Shown here one piece after another: positions 1 through 11,458 of a stretch of DNA of 64,000 nt. The first letter of the stretch is position 1, and each line of letters opens with the position of its first letter. Made by a program: the position numbers and the translations under genes. Below the pieces are notes generated by a model. It was not told where the DNA came from, did no database searches, and saw nothing but the letters and a program-made list of their open reading frames with translations. The DNA lies in NCBI GenBank assembly GCA_023238725.1, contig CM041546.1:11667028-11731027 (forward strand), written 5' to 3'. The DNA is from Scortum barcoo. Lineage: Eukaryota > Chordata > Actinopteri > Centrarchiformes > Terapontidae.

Positions 1-1618
1 CCGGGCACCTAGCTGATTCATAAAAGTATTGATGCTATAATCAAATGTTCAAATATTGCTTCACAGGGATTCTAAATGCTTGCAAAAAACTAAAACTTTT
101 GATATCACATCCCAAATGAGCATATTTTAAGAAAGCTTGAGCCCAAGGACAAGAGACTAATTTAATTCAGTTGTACTATTAAGTAAAAGTTGGAGACCTT
201 GCTGAAGAAACTTCTTAAAACAGACGCAAAACACTTCGCAAACAACCTTGAGTATTGGTGGTATACAGAGGAGTCAAACCAAGGTGGGGAGACTTTACAT
301 CAGGAGGTGGAGATGGTGCCAAGAAAACACCCTCCTGCCCAAAAAAAAAAAACAGGAATGAAGGTAAATTGTTGCTTTCTTTACATGAGTCAATTTCAGC
401 CCTGAGCCAACAACCTTGACAAGTTCATATATTTATTACACAAAAGTCAAAGTCAGTGTTTACAATGTGAGTCTGAGCCAAGGGGACTTTGGAGTAAAGT
501 GTTGCCATCCGTTTGTATGTAAGTCAAATTAAGCCAAGTTAGTTTGACTGATATGGATATTACTGGGCTGGATATTACCATAGAAGCAGGTTTTTCCATA
601 TTCATGCTGATTATTTCGGTCTCTTCACACAAAGCAGGATAAAATACTGCCTGCTGAACAGTTAGAAACCAATCATCAGCTTTGATGTGAAGCCTTGGCA
701 GGCAGCAAGGGTGAGAGAAGTGAGAGGGGAGGGAAGAGAGCTGGTGTTTGTGGGAGAAGAAGAGTCGAGAGAAAGAAATGGGGAAAAAAAGCAGCGCACA
801 GATGAAGGGAACGAGAGAGAAAAGTCGGATAAAGAGGTGTGCGTGCACTTGAGAAGGACCCAGTCGCTGAGTGAGACGGAGAGCTAAAAGAGCGTCCGTT
901 CTGGTCAAGATGAGATGGTTGATTGTGTGTGGACGGCATCCAGGAAGTATCTGGAGTGAATTGGAAGAGCTTCCCGTCCTTTGAGAGCATCTCTTTTAAT
1001 CATGGCTGTTGGGGCTGTGGGAACCAGCCTCACCACCGAGAGGACACTGTTAATTAGACGGCATGTTACTGCACATCCCTGTAGAGTCAACACCCTGCAC
1101 GGCAATGATTGCACTCTGTTTCTGTCTCTCACATACAAACACACACAAATCTCACAATTATGCACACACACAAATGCAAATATACAAATGTCTTACATTC
1201 ATAAATGGCAACGTTTTCATGTATACACACATTCAAGGGATGAACTACTTTTCTCAACTTGCGACCACGACAGCCAGTTATCATTTCTGGCATATGTTTG
1301 GCTCATGTTGTCCTGATTTTTGGGCTTTTCCTCTTGCAACATTACACAGTTATCCCATTTATGTGAGTGATGCACCAGCAATTCAGGCAGCAGCTATCTG
1401 GCCTTCATTTTTAACTCGCCTTATGTTGCTGCTGAAAGCTTGCTCATAAAAAAAAAAATCAGACTTTTATACGTCTATTAAATCTCACACATACTGCTAA
1501 TTGGTATTCAACTTTATGAGTCATTTATGTACAGATGCTGTGGTACCTGAGATTCACAGTTTTTGAAAAAGCATCATAAACAAACACAAGAAGACGGCGA
1601 AAAGGAAGGAGTAGAAGA
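1..1618. other. Noncoding stretch, no gene recognised
   Basis: I see no exon, RNA gene or clear mobile element here. Positions 707-835 are purine-rich on the plus strand, and 1135-1230 hold interspersed CA dinucleotides. Open frames on both strands (for example 453-908 minus) are Ser/Leu/Pro-rich translations of this skewed composition, with no recognisable domain or bounding splice signals. Confidence 0.6.
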
Positions 1619-1870
1619 TACGCCAAAAGTATGCAGACGCTTGAACATTACATCCATATGCCTTTCTCACTCAGAACACAGGCTTTAAAACTGAGCAATG
1701 ACTGCCTCCACTCTACTTGGAAGGCTGTTCACGAGCTCCACAAGAGCATCATAGAGGTCGGCCCCTGATGATGGGCCTTCCAGCTCCTCCCAAAGGTGCT
1801 GGATGGAGTTGAGGTCAGAGCTTTGTGCAGGTCAGTCAAGTTCTTCCACAGCAAACTGGGAAAACCGTTT
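1619..1870 (-). mobile_element. Tc1/mariner transposon fragment, truncated end
   Basis: The left edge is a TA followed by CGCCAAAAGTATGCAGACGC, which resembles the CCAAAAGTAT terminal inverted repeat of fish Tc1-like elements. The minus strand then reads into a decayed transposase C-terminus ending at 1685. Only one end is present. The rest of the transposase and the opposite inverted repeat are missing, and a SINE-like sequence begins near 1870. Family assignment rests on remembered features of fish Tc1 elements. Confidence 0.75.
1685..1856 (-). pseudogene. Tc1-like transposase C-terminal remnant
   Basis: The minus strand encodes about 55 residues down to a TAA at 1685-1687, including PAQSSDLNSIQHLWEELE followed by a DLYDALVELVNSLPSR-like tail. 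This matches the layout of the Tc1 DDE transposase C-terminus, in which a W-P-A-Q-S-P-D-L-N-P-I-E-x-L-W block carries the final catalytic glutamate. Here the tryptophan codon has become TGA (1829-1831) and the catalytic Glu position reads Gln (NSIQ). The upstream transposase, including the DNA-binding domains and the two catalytic Asp residues, is absent. It is a dead fragment with no expected activity. The alternative of a host exon is unlikely, given the internal stop and the adjacent terminal repeat. Confidence 0.75.
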
Positions 1871-2068
1871 CTTCATGAGCCTCTCTCTAACCCCCAGCCC
1901 CTCGTGTCTGCGTGTCAAAACGTCCTTTGGCAAGAAACCGAACCCTAAATTGATCCAGATGGTTAGGACGCTCCCATCGGTGCGTGCTAGTGTGTGTGGG
2001 TATGGGTTAATGAGAAGCAAAATTGTAAAAGGCTTTGGATGAATAGCGCTTTTCTATTTATCATTTAG
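1870..2068 (+). mobile_element. Decayed teleost SINE body and tail
   Basis: Around 1920-1955 the sequence resembles the TTGGGCAAGACACTTAACCC body block of a common teleost tRNA-derived SINE. It is followed by CTCCCATCGGTGYGTG, TGGGTTAATGAGAAGC, TGTAAAAGGCTTTGG and AGCGCTTTTCTATTTATC, which correspond to the usual GGTGAATGAGAAGC...AAAGCGCTTTGG...AGCGCTATATAAAT tail. The tRNA-like head is too eroded to define. It abuts the Tc1 fragment, so one may have inserted into or truncated the other. The match is from memory of the family, not a search. Confidence 0.6.
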
Positions 2069-2582
2069 TTTCACACAGTGGAGTAGGAGTAGAAAACAGA
2101 TGTGGTCCTGTTTTTCTGAGGGAATCAAACAACTTCGGAGGCTTTTAGTCTTGAATCATGCGAGGTGGTCCCCTGGAGATGCAATCTATGATGACTGGCA
2201 GCCTATCATGCCTCTAGTGTTCGTGTCTGCGAACAATCGGAACAGTCCGAAAGGGTTCTGATCCATCATGAAGAACAACCATTGGTATTCGCACAATTTT
2301 GGCTTTATGGTGTATGTAAGAGAGTATTCTCTTAAGAATATTACAAATTACAGGAGTCAAAAAATACAACCAGCTTTGATAAAGTTATTTGACAGCCTCA
2401 ACACAGTGCAAACACCAAAAACTTTATTAAGCAAAAACACAGTTGTAAGATGTTTATTTTCTCACAATTGCATAAAAACACTCGACCATTTGTCCCATCT
2501 CGCTTCTTCTCTTTTTCTGCAAGTTGGTCTTTTTCCTCAACTCTGCATCTGTTTTTCTCTGTCACCTCCATCTCCTTGTGAG
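2069..2582. other. Noncoding stretch, nothing recognised
   Basis: This is mixed-composition sequence without a domain, RNA gene or clear repeat. The frame at 2268-2723 plus runs into the CA microsatellite and looks like chance. Confidence 0.55.
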
Positions 2583-2606
2583 ACACACACACACACACAC
2601 ACACAC
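2583..2606. repeat. (AC)12 microsatellite
   Basis: A perfect AC dinucleotide run of 24 bp within a pyrimidine-rich stretch (2500-2640). Confidence 0.95.
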
Positions 2607-5524
2607 GCATCCTCTTTCTCTCATGCATGCACACCCCTCCTTGTCTCAGCTGCTCTGATGAAGCCATCAATGTCTGCCCACATCCCAAGTCAGTTGTCTG
2701 AACACTGCTCAGGCAAGACTTAGAGAATTACATTCATCTACTGCGGTAATTCACACCCTCGCTCTTTGTCTGTCGTCCCTGTCTGTCCTTCTATCTCCGC
2801 ATCTCACCATCTTTCTTCTGTCTCTCCCTGTGTGTTCCCCTCCATTCCTCTCCCTCTAAACGACTTTTGCAGCAGAACGGTTTATTTATAGGGCCAATTA
2901 AATCTGGAGGAGACTCTGTGGGCTTTGGTGGAAAATACGTATAAAAAAGCAGAATAGTTTTACATTTTTAATCTTGAAGGCCTGCAAGAGCTGTTAACTG
3001 TTTGTCATGTCGGGTAGATAGATTGTATTTGATCTCAGGAAGGGAAGGCGGGAGAAAGAGAGGGTGAAGGGAGGGTGGGGTTGGGAAGAGACGGAGAGGG
3101 AGAAAGATAAAGACAACATGAGTGCAGGTTAGTGAATCTTTTCTTAATTTTGTGAAAGTCTTTTCTGGAGTTCCTGGAGAGGAGACAGCAGGTGAGTGAC
3201 AATTGCTGCAGGAGAAGAGAAGAGAGAGAATAAGGATAAGATTAACCACAGCGAAGAGAAGAGAGAAGACAGGAATTAAGAACATACTAACTACGCCATG
3301 CAGCATTGTTAATTTTAACTTTATGTGACTCGGATCTTTTTAGTGGAGAACATTGTGTTAGTTCAGGTGCTTAGAAGCTGAAGAGGAAGCCAAGTTCAAC
3401 AGCTGTTTGCCAGACGCACAGTATTGATGCGCCGGTCATGACAATGCACTTGTGTGATTCAACATTATGTTTAAAGACCACAAACGTTTCAAAATAATAT
3501 ATGAACCAGACAGTAAGCTGAAGCTAAGCCTTTTCAGTGAGATATTACCGTCGGCGCCTTCATGAACCTGAAACAGCTGTTCACGCTGTCCATTACCAAC
3601 CGGCCACATCAGCAAAAAGGAGTTTTTCTCCTGAGGAAGCTTTACAATAGTCTAAAAATGTGGGAGTAGTGAAATATAAAAGTACCATAATTAATGTAAC
3701 GAGTGATCAAAACATTTTTAGTCGTGAAAGGCAATAAGCTTTTTGTTAAGAAGTGTATAAAAGTGAGATAACAAGAAAGGTTTAGAAAATACTCTCCTTA
3801 AAGAGTAACTCACATCTAGGCTGAAATTTGTGTTTAACTGCCCACTCTGGTGGAAAGTTCATGCCTGTTGCACCTTTTGGATGTGGGTACAAGTATGATT
3901 TGTTACACCTATAACAGCACCCACAAGTGACGCCAAAGTGTACTGACAAAGCCCAGATTACACATCCACATCACTGTGACAACGTGAGAAGTTAAAGCAC
4001 TAAAGGTCAGCGAAAGCACAGTTTTCAGTTTGTGGCAACCCCTGCTCAATCTTTGTCTTCAAATGATTTCACAAAGTTTTTCTAATGATCTGTAGACACC
4101 AACATTCAGTGCCTCCATGAGCACACATCAGAGCAAACAATAAAAAAAAAGCATTAGTCTACCATAATTTAAGGCATGTCAGTTGTTTGAAAACAGAATA
4201 TTTAAAGTTGTCTCATCCTCCCCAGCCACACCGCCAAGTGTTGATTGAGAGGGATTATTTCTTTATGAGTTGACACAATGAGTTTAAGAAAAAACCTATA
4301 CATTATGCCTTTAAGTATTATAACAATATATAGCATTGTAGCCTTATAATCGTCCAATAATTGAGTATTAGACTGCAACTCTAATATCTCGTCTAAACCT
4401 CACACCCCCGAAGAATTACTAGTTATCCATTAATTATCATTTATCCCTATTTAAGTAACTTAACAAAATGATAGCTTGGAGAGAGTGCTGCACACAGACA
4501 TATTAAACTTAAAATGAAATGTTCACAATTTAGCTATTATCAACATGAAATGTAAACCAGTCACTGCAAATCACACACGAAGTGCAGCTTTAATGCTCTT
4601 AATTATTAGCATGCTTACAGAGGTTGCTATAGCCTCTGCATTAGGGCAACGTTTTTCAAGACTGAAGCGAAGTCAAGCAATGTAATCTGTTGGTTAACAC
4701 AATTGAAATATTGGTGCATTCATCTCATATACCATCCTTGCTATCTTACATACACTCACTTTTAAAGTTTGTGAAGGTATGAAAAGTTATTGTAAAGTTA
4801 CTCAACATTAAACTCAATTTGAAATGAAACGCATCCAAACCTTGTCTCCAGTCAGTTGTTAAATGAATAATAAAGTCCTTATAATCTTTATTTAACCATT
4901 ATTTTTCTGAAACAATAAAAGCACACAGAATATTGCACTATGCACCAACACAAGTTAAGTGGCAACATGTGAGAGGACATTTGTGTCTTCACACGTCTCT
5001 TCATTGGAACTACTTTCTGTCAAATAAATAACCCCAAATCACTGAAATGGTCCTCAGGTTACGCTTGCACAGCCTAAAATTTTCCTCCAAGACTGTGTAA
5101 CAAGGCCGACACTGCTAAATGCCATCAGTCCATCAAGGCTGTTCAGGGACAGACTTGAAGAGAAACTCGTGGCAGAACTTGCCCTCAAAGCCAACAGCAG
5201 CCCGAGAGCCAGACCCTGACAACATGACTGATGCTAGCTGGCAGCTGGCTACACACTCCTACTGTTAGAGAGGCAGAAAGATAGAGAGAGACAGCGGGGA
5301 GAGATGAATGATTCGGGTCAGTGTCAGAACAGGATTGATTTGGATCAGAACCAAAACCACTGATGGCTTATTGAGACAGAGATGGATGGAGCGATGGAGA
5401 AGGAATGACTAATAGATTTTAGATACATGATGTCAAGCTGCCAGTTGGCTTTTGCTGGACGAAGGAGGTCATTGGAGGGGGAGGGGGAAGGATGTATGGC
5501 ATGATGGCTAGTTGGCTAAATACC
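2607..5524. other. Noncoding stretch with purine block and AT-rich section
   Basis: Positions 2740-2860 are pyrimidine-rich. Positions 2875-2945 are a non-repetitive patch with TTTATTTATAGGGCCAATTA that resembles conserved noncoding sequence. Positions 3038-3112 are polypurine. From about 3420 to 5070 the DNA is AT-rich, and the segment from 3798 (TTAAAGAGTAACTCAC) may be an old dispersed repeat. Positions 5270-5400 are purine-rich. No gene is recognisable. Confidence 0.5.
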
Positions 5525-5540
5525 ACACACACACACACAC
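5525..5540. repeat. (AC)8 microsatellite
   Basis: A short perfect AC run. Confidence 0.9.
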
Positions 5541-6190
5541 CTTACAGCCTTGGGTGCCAGTCAGATTTGGACCTGATGCTTTTTAAGCACTGCAATATAC
5601 CGTGTAATTTATTAGATATTATTACATGCCACCATTAGAACATTACATCTTGCACACAATAGAGAATGGCAGGAAGGTTTGGAGAGATGGTACATGAGGA
5701 CAGATTCCGATGTGCACTCAAACTCCTGCTGCTGTAAGTACATGGTAGGTGTCTCATCCCGGTGCGCCGCTGAGTATCCTGTCTATTGTCCAACTATTGT
5801 TTGCTCTGCATTGTCCTCTATAGCAGCCAAATGCCCAGAGCCACTGAACACAACACTGGACACAATGGATGGACACAGAGAAGAGCCGGGTCTTGGCAGA
5901 AAGGAGTTTCACACACTTGCATACACACAATAAACATGTACACACATACGGTATGCAGGCGCACATATGGCAGCACACGCACTCACACTTCAACATATTG
6001 TACAGATACACACACATTCATGTGTGTGAAAACACACACACACACAGCTGCTCAAAGGCACAAAGCTGGCATAACAATGGCAGGCAGAGGGGGCCAGACT
6101 CGTATAAAAGCCCCTGTGGGGTTGGAGGGTATACACACACACACGTTTCACACAAAGACATACACACACAAAAAGGGCCTACATCCCGAA
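5541..6190. repeat. CA-interspersed region
   Basis: Positions 5910-6180 hold many short ACACAC runs separated by unrelated bases (for example 6009-6018, 6033-6048 and 6132-6143). All three forward frames translate as His/Thr-rich chance peptides. No gene is seen in 5541-5909. Confidence 0.7.
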
Positions 6191-8003
6191 GGCAGAGAGT
6201 AGAGAAACAGAGACCGTTCACAGTCAGAGGATCACAATATAAAAGACAGACACAAGAGAGGGGATGACAAAAATGATGTTGATGTGGGAGGAAAAAGGAA
6301 TAAGAGAACGATATCGGCTCCATTGAGAGAGGGAAGCAATGTCTGATAGGACAGTGTTCTTCCTGTATGTTTCTGCCGCTCCGACAGTGTCAGAAAAAAA
6401 AAACACTGGTGTCAAGTGAATTATATCATGAAAGAAGGGAAGGTTGTACTCTCATGGGACAAATCTGGCTGTGTCTGGCCATCCTTTCTGATAGAAAGTT
6501 AAGGATAAGGCAAGTTGAGAAAAGACATTTTTCTTGGTCCCACCAGTTTCTGACGTTTGGAGCAGAGAGTCTGCCTCTGTTTTGCTGCAAAACTCATCAA
6601 CAGTGGCAGCTATGAAGCTCCATGCTACTCAGCTGCAGTTAGCTATTACCAGACCTGAAAGTCAAAATGCAGTTTAAATAACAACAAATGGCTCCCCTCA
6701 TTAAAAGTGGGGCTGGACTGGCTGAAGGTTAAAACATGAGTAATACTTGCTATCAGACTTAGCGAGTAATCTCACTGTGTAAGACTGACTTTTGTCACTA
6801 CAGCTGCCATGCATAAACATGTTTTCCACTGGTTGGTTTGACTGTTTGGCATCATTCAAGGCGGCACCAATCCCTTTTTAAATCATTATCAGGAAGACGA
6901 TGTGCACGCATGTTTCATGCTGCGTTCAACTTGTGAGGTCTTGTTTGTCCTGTGAGGTCTGGAAATTTGCTGGTAATGGCTGGCGCTGTGCCATAATGTG
7001 AATTTAAGTGACTCAACACGAGCTTTGATGAGTGAGAATACAAGATAAATCACTTGTCTTGTTGCCAGTGCTTTAGGAAGAACCATCAGTGTCAATACAC
7101 ATGACCAAACTGAGAAATTGTTATTTAGTAATTGAAGTGGAACATGTAAGATTGAACCGAACAGCGTGACTGATGTGTATTTGCGCGGCATCTGCAACCA
7201 AAAGCCTGGGACTGGGTGTCTGTGTGTGAGAGTGTGTTTGTTTGTGTGTGACAGAGGGCGTGTGCACATGTGTACTCAGGTGTGTACTCATTAAGCAGAG
7301 TGGCAGTGCTAAAATACACGCTCACATAGGGGGCAGCACGGAGAGAGAAGTAGAATGTTTTGTCAAATGCCATAATTGTGAAACACGTGTTGAATTTTCA
7401 TCAGGCTGGAGAACTGTCACCGTCATGCAACTCCGTACAACAGGAAGGGCACGATAAAAAAGTGTTGGCTCAATTATGGGTTGAAGCATTAAAAGCAAAA
7501 GCAAAAAAGTGCTGAAAAATGTCGGCGTGGAGACACATTTCTTGAAACAAGGAGTCAATAACCTCAGTGCTAAGCGAACACTTCCTGCAGCTGTGAGAGA
7601 CACAGGAAATTGAGGCACTATATACTTTGTTACAACTGATATTTGTTGATCTGAAGGTGAAATTTGTGATATTAAGACCAGACCAGACCTTCATCAGACC
7701 ACCCCATGTGAACATTCAGTGCTCAGTTCATCTACTATATATCTGTTTGGAGAATTGGAGACACTTTCCCCACAGATAAAACAAACAAACTGCAAGACAA
7801 CAAGCTTGAGGCCAGAGCTTCAAAAGATACTGTCAGGATGGATGTGTGTGCGTGTGTGTGCGCGCGCAAGTTTTTGTGTGTATGTCTAAATACGATATAA
7901 CACCAGCCATCACAGACACAGGCAGACACAAAGACAGATACTCATCACTTACAGGAAGTAATATTATCTTACTGTTTGCTACTATGATGGTATCCAGTCA
8001 ATA

Positions 8004-8005
<2 letters not shown>
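6191..8005. other. Noncoding stretch, nothing recognised
   Basis: Mixed-composition DNA with scattered TG-rich patches (7218-7290 and 7840-7882). No exon, RNA gene or clear transposon is visible. Confidence 0.5.
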
Positions 8006-8040
<35 letters not shown>

Positions 8041-8046
8041 GTGTGT
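8006..8046. repeat. (TG)n microsatellite, about 41 bp
   Basis: A TG run with one C interruption (GTGTGCGTGTG). It directly precedes a dispersed repeat. Confidence 0.95.
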
Positions 8047-8063
8047 AGTTCAGTTTCTACAAC

Positions 8064-8214
8064 GTGAGCACATTTTGGCCAGTCCCCACTACGCATTAAA
8101 GGACAGCTTAAAGGTTAAAACTTGGTCTTAAGTTTAAAGTTAGCTTTAGGTTTGGGCTAGGAGGGGGGTTTCAGTATGTCAGTGAGGGTCCTCACATATA
8201 TTGAAACACAAATC
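8064..8214. repeat. Microsatellite-associated teleost dispersed repeat
   Basis: It begins GTGAGCACATTTTGGCCAGT and ends AGGGTCCTCACATATATTGA. Between these lies a section with GTTTAAAGTTAGCTTTAGG and TTTGGGCTAGG. The layout matches a family often seen beside (TG)n in fish genomes, with a GTGAGGACATTTTGACCAGT-like left side, TTAGG-rich centre and GGGTCCTCACA right side. Its ends form a short inverted GTGAG/CTCAC pair, so it may be a small nonautonomous DNA element. Assignment is from memory. Confidence 0.55.
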
Positions 8215-9733
8215 AGAGCAAAGCCAGAATGAAGGTCTGCAGGATCGCCTTCTGTCTGCCTCTCTTTCCACCCGTCTACACATCGGCTTACCGGTCCTAC
8301 TGCCTCTGCATCCGTCCTTCTGTCTGTCTTTCCCTGCCTCTTTTCCCTCTGCCTGTCTTGCCTGTTAGCGACAGCAGCTGTGCAGGGATACATCTAGCAG
8401 GAAATTCTCTGTCTTGACTAGCTGTCTTCTTTCCTGACAGCAGAGAAGCTGGGAGCTGAAGAATCAGGAAACAGCTTTTATCTTGTCTGTCTCCTGCCTT
8501 TTGCTCCCAACACCCAACTCTGCTTCTGAGACGAGACGCTGAGAGAGAGACAGAGAGAGAAAGCGAGGAGTTGGGGTTAGGGGGGGGTGTGGAGGGGCGA
8601 TAAAAGCAGGACAGAGTGGGGAAATGATATTACACAGAGAGAAATGAAAGAAAGGGAAAGCGAGACAGAAAGCTGATACCGGAGTCGCTCTAAGAAAACG
8701 CTATCTCTTTCTCTCTCCGTGTCTTTCTCTCACTTTGTCTTTCTCTCACTCTGTTTCTCTCTCTGGCTGTTTTGATGTACTCAGACAAACCCACAGTGCT
8801 CCGATGGTGAAACAGGCGTGCAGACACAACACAACAGATGAAGAGTGTCAGCTGGTGGTTAGAGGCTCACACATGCTGCTTATCTCTCTCTTTCTCTTTC
8901 TCTTTCTCAATTGCATCCTTGCTCTCTCTTTTGGCTCAGTCTTTTGTCTTGCACTCCTTCCCCCCTTTCCTTTCCCCCCTCCGGGCTTAGCTGCTGGAGT
9001 GAACTTGGGATCAATCACCTCCCAAACATTTGATCGCCAGGTGTGATGTATAGATTGTGTCTCTGAACCGTTTTCACATAGCCACTCTGGTTCGGGCTGC
9101 AAGGAATCCCCATCTCAAAATGGTTTCGTAACACTTGAGTTATTATTTAATCATACCGTAGTGCAGAAACACATTAAATGGAGCTTCTGTTGTGTTGCAA
9201 ATGGTTGCTTGAGTGTATTCATCATACATAGTCTCAGTTCATGGCAGGATATTACATATTCAACACATTTTCTGTGGGAGTGATGCTTGGGAGGCCACAT
9301 AAGTTGTTTTCTAAAACAAGATGTTGGCCATTTTGAGAATTGTAGTAATTATTGTAATGATAATAAACACGCACTGATCAAACATGACATTTGAAAATGA
9401 CAAATGCTTTTCATATGGGGTCACTTTAAGAATTATTAAAGTGCTGTTTTTGTTATGCTGACAGTATGGGTATCAGTCATGTTATTTTTATTATAGCTTT
9501 AGTTCAGTAGCTTTGCATTTAACATGTGAACACAAACAGAAAATTATAAAACTTGACCAATACTGACATGGCTGTTGTGTTAAATGCTGCTCCTCTGCTG
9601 GCAAAAACCAAACATTTTTTTATGGTAAGAGGAAATCAGTCTAACACTTGTTGCATGCTGTTTGTTTGTTCTATTTTGATGTCATAATTGAAAATAGGCA
9701 AATGATTATGAAAATGTTTTGCATTGAGGCCAG
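8215..9733. other. Noncoding stretch with purine/pyrimidine blocks
   Basis: Positions 8245-8370 are pyrimidine-rich, 8530-8680 purine-rich, and 8700-8765 carry tandem TCTTTCTCTCACT-like units. From 9120 to 9730 the DNA is AT-rich and unremarkable. No gene is seen. Confidence 0.5.
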
Positions 9734-9988
9734 GGGCCCGTTTCGCCAAATCTGCAAAATGCAAGCTGCGATTTGCAACATAAGTACATTTCACACCTCC
9801 CCTTCTCGACACTTTTTAAAAATCTGAGCAAATGCCACACTTGCAACCCATGCATAAACATGCAGGAGACCTGTAGGAATTGCAAATTTATCAAAAATTT
9901 GTGAGCGACACTAATTTAAAAAGTGACAGTACCACGATTTACAGTTTGCACTTACACAGCGCTCACAGATCACTTTTGGGAAACTGGT
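9734..9988. mobile_element. Possible fold-back MITE (Harbinger-like)
   Basis: The left end GGGCCCGTTTCGCCAAATCT and the reverse complement of the right end, ACCAGTTTCCCAAAAGTGAT, pair over CC-x-GTTTC-x-CCAAA. The GTTTCCCAAAAG end recalls small PIF/Harbinger-type elements in fish. The interior (TGCAAAATGCAAGC, TTTGCAACATAAG) is noncoding. I could not identify a confident 3-bp target duplication. It could instead be a chance inverted pair. Confidence 0.4.
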
Positions 9989-11362
9989 ATACAATAAATG
10001 TTTAACGGTGTCTACCCGTTATGTGAGGCATCCGGTCATCCGGTAGGCCTCTCTTTTTTCACTGTTACAGTTCAACCATGTAAGAGGCAGACGGAGACTG
10101 GCTATATGTACTTCAGCTGAAGGACTCCAGTGGCTGTGGTTTAAATCAAACATGGTCAGACTACTACACCATCACTGACACTGTGTGGTGACACCATGCA
10201 TTTTTCTATTAGCAAATGCTGTCTGGAGGTAACACAACATGTTGCTTTTTGCACGCGATGCTACGTTCATGGGTGTTGACACACACAGTTTTGTGGAGCA
10301 GACATAATGCGTGGCTCAGATTTAGAGCCTCTGTAATCTACAGTCAGCACTTCTGTCAGACACTTAATGGTTTTACTGCACTCTGGTATGGCTGGAAATG
10401 GCTGCATTATTGTAGTCGCTAGGCAGACACACAGATATATGCACATATGCGGGAGCACACACACACATGCACAGACTCAGTGCAGTAATGACCTTGACTA
10501 AGTAGCTCTCCAAATTGTAAGTGACTTTTAGAGCACTCTGCTCTTCCATGCATTTGCCTCAGCCACGTTCTCGCTTCACACTGCAGTGTCTTTCACACTG
10601 GCCTTTGTGTGCTTGTGTGTCTTTGTGTGCATCTGGGTGTTTATGTGAGACTCTTCATTGTTTTATCTGGATACAAATTTTTCTCAAGCTGTGCCTGGAC
10701 AAAACAGAAAGCAAGTGGGACCTCATTACAGATCCTGCAAAGGTGCTGGAAAGCAAATGTAAAACATCCCAACACAGTATGAAATATTCACTAGCTTTAT
10801 GTTTTAAAAATAGTGCTTTATCTTAATTCATCACTGGAAACAGTGTTATTGAAAATGTTATTTTATTAAAGGGCTGAGCTATGAACATTTTCACATGAGT
10901 GATAGCTCAGACCACACGTCAAGTCAGATTCATTATTTCTAATCCAACCCATAAATGACTCAAAGTAAGAATTAAATTAATTAATTTTTTAATGCAGCAA
11001 TAATGTTTTTTAAAAATGTAATCACTGTAATGAAGTTCACGTCTTGCTTATTGGTTAATAAATTACGATTAACATCTTTGTTTCCAGGTAATAGCTCCAG
11101 CCTTTGGTGCTTACTTTCAAATAATATAATGAAAAATTAAGAAGATTCCAACAAAATAAAACTCTTTATTAAATTTTATTTTATCTTATGAACTAATTAT
11201 TTCTTTTGTCTTTTGTAGGTTCTACAGCACACAACATTGTTGGATTTCTTTACAATGCTTTACTTTTTTCTTTTTTTTTTTTTTACGTCAAATAGCCATA
11301 TTCAGATTGTTGTGCACATTCAGGAGCTTATGCTTGTCTGGATCCCGCTTGTAATGGAAAAA
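9989..11362. other. Noncoding stretch, AT-rich
   Basis: No exon or clear repeat is seen. Positions 10960-11200 are strongly AT-rich, with a T run at 11266-11284. Confidence 0.5.
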
Positions 11363-11392
11363 TGTGTGTGTGTGTGTGTGTGTGGGGGGGGG
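11363..11392. repeat. (TG)n followed by a G run
   Basis: A TG run of about 20 bp followed by a G-rich run (TGTGGGGGGGG). Confidence 0.9.
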
Positions 11393-11430
11393 TTGTGTGG
11401 CTGTTAAGATATATAAGGGTAAATTAAATT

Positions 11431-11458
11431 ACTCACTTTATTCATCCCGAAGGAAATT
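11431..11458 (-). mobile_element. LINE/SINE 3' tail fragment
   Basis: Read on the minus strand this is AATTTCCTTCGGGATGAATA followed by AAGTGAGT. The same architecture ends the LINE at 41052-41097 (AATTTCTCTTGGAGATCAAT, then AAAGTATC): an AATTT lead, a small hairpin (TCC-TTCG-GGA here), then GAT-AATAAAGT. The body of the element would lie at higher coordinates (beyond 11458) but is not recognisable, so this is a severely truncated or eroded copy. Confidence 0.6.
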
